Assembly: GCA_002308935.1 (NCBI GenBank)
Contig: DBWN01000267.1
Span: forward strand, 1-7,747
DNA from: Bacteroidales bacterium UBA1237
GTDB taxonomy: Bacteria; Bacteroidota; Bacteroidia; Bacteroidales; UBA932
Direction: 5' to 3'
Length of the DNA stretch: 7,747 nt
A model generated the notes under the pieces. That model searched no databases. It worked only from the letters and a program-made list of their open reading frames with translations, and had not been told where the DNA came from. Shown here one piece after another: positions 7,112 through 7,747 of the stretch; within the stretch, counting starts at the first letter, position 1, and each line of letters opens with the position of its first letter. A program made the position numbers and the translations under genes.

Positions 7112-7160
7112 GGATAATTGTCCACGAGATACCATTTTAGTGCTTGTTTGGACAAATAAA
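7112..7160. repeat. Second, decayed copy of the ATPase promoter palindrome
   Basis: GGATAATTGTCCA (7112-7124) matches the proximal arm of the first unit at 10 of 13 positions. TTTGGACAAATAAA (7147-7160) repeats the 14 bp at 7076-7089 exactly. The arms are displaced by 70 and 71 bp from those of the first unit, and the base order inside (CGAGATA against CGAAGATA) also matches, so this is a tandem duplication of the whole module. Its internal -7 region (TATCTCGT) is a poor promoter match. It may act as an auxiliary operator. Confidence 0.7.
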
Positions 7161-7199
7161 AGCCTTTTTCGGTCAAGTCGGAATCGATGATACGAAAAA

Positions 7200-7220
7200 G
7201 GTCATCCTCGAAGGATGACC
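7200..7220 (-). terminator. Terminator downstream of tRNA-Val
   Basis: GGTCATCCT (7200-7208) pairs perfectly with AGGATGACC (7212-7220) around a 3-nt loop. On the minus strand the stem is followed by TTTTTCG, giving a compact intrinsic terminator 27 bp after the tRNA 3' end. It insulates the ATPase promoter region from tRNA transcription. Confidence 0.8.
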
Positions 7221-7247
7221 GGTAAGATGGCATTTCTGCTTTCTGTG

Positions 7248-7322
7248 TAGGGACGATCGGATTCGAACCGATGACCTCTTCAATGTGACTGAAGCGCTCT
7301 AAACCAGCTGAGCTACGCCCCT
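7248..7322 (-). tRNA. tRNA-Val (anticodon CAC)
   Basis: The minus strand folds into a complete 75-nt cloverleaf. The acceptor stem is AGGGGCG/CGTCCCT with one G-U pair and discriminator A. The D stem is GCTC/GAGC and the anticodon stem CTTCA/TGAAG. The seven-base loop GTCACAT places CAC at positions 34-36 (bases 7287-7285) after the invariant U33. The variable loop is AGGTC, and the T arm is ATCGG-TTCGAAT-CCGAT. Anticodon CAC reads the valine codon GUG, and A73 fits valine identity. The 3' CCA is not encoded, so it must be added after transcription. Confidence 0.95.
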
Positions 7323-7339
7323 ATGGCTGAATGCGGATG

Positions 7340-7370
7340 CAAAGATGGGCCAAAAAAACGAATAAAACAA
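7340..7370 (-). promoter_or_regulatory. Promoter of tRNA-Val
   Basis: On the minus strand, TTG (7370-7368), a 20-bp spacer and CATCTTTG (7347-7340) match the Bacteroidetes consensus with one mismatch, 17 bp before the tRNA 5' end. The rest of the gap up to the DUF4250 stop (7371-7422) holds nothing I can name. Confidence 0.6.
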
Positions 7371-7422
7371 CTTTTGCCACCAATTTATGGCGAAGGGTCC
7401 TGGTGTGCTTTTCCGGGGGATT

Positions 7423-7599
7423 CTACCTGAATTGCCGGGTGTTCTCGTTGTACATGAATCCGTAGCTTGACATGAGCGTGATGAGGTCTTTTTCTGAAAG
7501 GCCAAGATCATCGCAAAGCTCGTGCAGAGAAGGATAAAAGTCCCTCAATTTCTGATTCAGGACGCTGAGAAGCATCATCGGGTTCTTGGGAAGGTCCAT
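7423..7599 (-). CDS. DUF4250 domain-containing small protein
   Basis: This 58-residue protein (MDLPKNPMMLLSVLNQKLRD at the start, YGFMYNENTRQFR at the end) matches the whole length of the DUF4250 family. That family is found in Bacteroidetes and Firmicutes and typically begins with M-x-(I/L)-P-K-(N/D)-P-x-M-L-L-S and ends in a Y-x-x-x-x-N-x-F-R-like motif. It has no signal peptide or membrane segment, and no function is known for the family. The central LHELCDDLGLSEKDLITLMSS looks like a helix-turn-helix-sized helical pair, but I would not call DNA binding from this alone. I chose the ATG at 7597-7599 over an in-frame start 35 codons upstream because the family begins here and the promoter lies between the two. 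Confidence 0.85.
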   Translation of the reverse strand: MDLPKNPMMLLSVLNQKLRDFYPSLHELCDDLGLSEKDLITLMSSYGFMYNENTRQFR

Positions 7600-7619
7600 T
7601 GTGATTCGTTTTGAGGGTG

Positions 7620-7627
7620 CAAATATA
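7620..7627 (-). promoter_or_regulatory. -7 element of the DUF4250 gene
   Basis: On the minus strand this reads TATATTTG, a full match to TAnnTTTG, 20 bp before the ATG. At -33 there is only CTG, 19 bp upstream. Confidence 0.6.
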
Positions 7628-7683
7628 GTGATTCGCCGGAGATAATCAGCCTTGTGTTCTGTATCGGCCGATTCCTTTTTTAT

Positions 7684-7691
7684 TATATTTG
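7684..7691 (+). promoter_or_regulatory. -7 element of the gene at the right edge
   Basis: TATATTTG on the plus strand is a full -7 match, 18 bp before the ATG at 7710. No clear -33 TTG is present at 19-21 bp. With the element at 7620-7627 it makes this a divergent promoter region. Confidence 0.5.
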
Positions 7692-7709
7692 CATTCCGGG
7701 TCATGATAC

Positions 7710-7747
7710 ATGGACCCTGTAGACCCTATAATTGACTGCTATGCATA
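7710..7747 (+). CDS. Start of a gene cut by the right edge (unidentified)
   Basis: From the ATG at 7710-7712 the frame is open to the end of the window and reads MDPVDPIIDCYA. It lies 18 bp downstream of a good -7 element, the leader length seen for other genes here. The other ATG nearby (7703) runs into a stop at once. Twelve residues are too few for identification. The IIDxY pattern recalls the starts of some Bacteroidales HD-domain hydrolases (IIDKYY), but that is only a guess. Confidence 0.4.
   Translation, partial: MDPVDPIIDCYA

Noticed and set aside
7042..7160. CRISPR-like repeat array
   Set aside because: There are only two units, each an inverted repeat with related inner sequence, and no cas genes; it is a duplicated promoter module.
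6988..7233. Minus-strand open frame of 81 codons across the ATPase promoter repeats
   Set aside because: It crosses the terminator, both palindromes and the ATPase start in another frame, and has no recognisable features.
7600..7704. Upstream extension of the DUF4250 protein by 35 codons
   Set aside because: The -7 element at 7620-7627 lies within it, and the family begins at the MDLPKNP methionine.

Overview
This window looks like chromosomal DNA of a Bacteroidales bacterium. At least four intergenic spaces carry the Bacteroidetes sigma-ABfr promoter pattern (TAnnTTTG at -7 with TTG or a variant 19-21 bp upstream). Start codons lack Shine-Dalgarno sequences, and the gene set (exported C69 dipeptidase, DUF4250 protein, LPS-kinase-like protein, DUF234 ATPase) fits gut Bacteroidales. 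I cannot name the genus. Base composition varies from very GC-rich (macro-domain gene) to clearly AT-richer (ATPase gene).

Layout, left to right. Bases 1-159 are the 3' end of serB. A hairpin at 179-214 ends the next, minus-strand gene, an exported C69-family dipeptidase (237-1802). A 127-bp divergent promoter region separates it from a plus-strand pair with an 8-bp overlap: a Kdo/WaaP-type lipopolysaccharide kinase (1930-2721) and a macro-domain-like A1S_2505-family protein (2714-3151). A GT4 glycosyltransferase (3335-4390) follows with its own promoter and meets, almost tail to tail, an exported PPP-like metallophosphoesterase (4400-5545, minus). Upstream of that, also on minus, lies an AAA ATPase/DUF234 protein with a PD-(D/E)XK-like C-terminus (5592-7034). 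Next come a duplicated palindromic promoter/operator region (7042-7160), a terminator hairpin (7200-7220), tRNA-Val(CAC) (7248-7322, minus), a 58-residue DUF4250 protein (7423-7599, minus), and a divergent promoter leading to a gene cut by the right edge (7710 onward).

How the genes fit together. The lipopolysaccharide kinase and the glycosyltransferase suggest a small envelope or LPS-core locus; the macro-domain protein is translationally linked to the kinase for unknown reasons. The dipeptidase and the phosphoesterase both carry signal peptides and should act outside the cytoplasm. The ATPase looks like an accessory gene placed just downstream of a tRNA 3' end: it is AT-richer than its neighbours, has an elaborate private operator, and is flanked by a short GGGACGA repeat shared with the tRNA end.

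The most interesting signal is the tandemly duplicated inverted repeat in front of the ATPase. Its arms cover the -33 element and the predicted transcription start, which suggests an autoregulatory operator, or less likely a recombination site. No complete new multi-gene system is demonstrated here.
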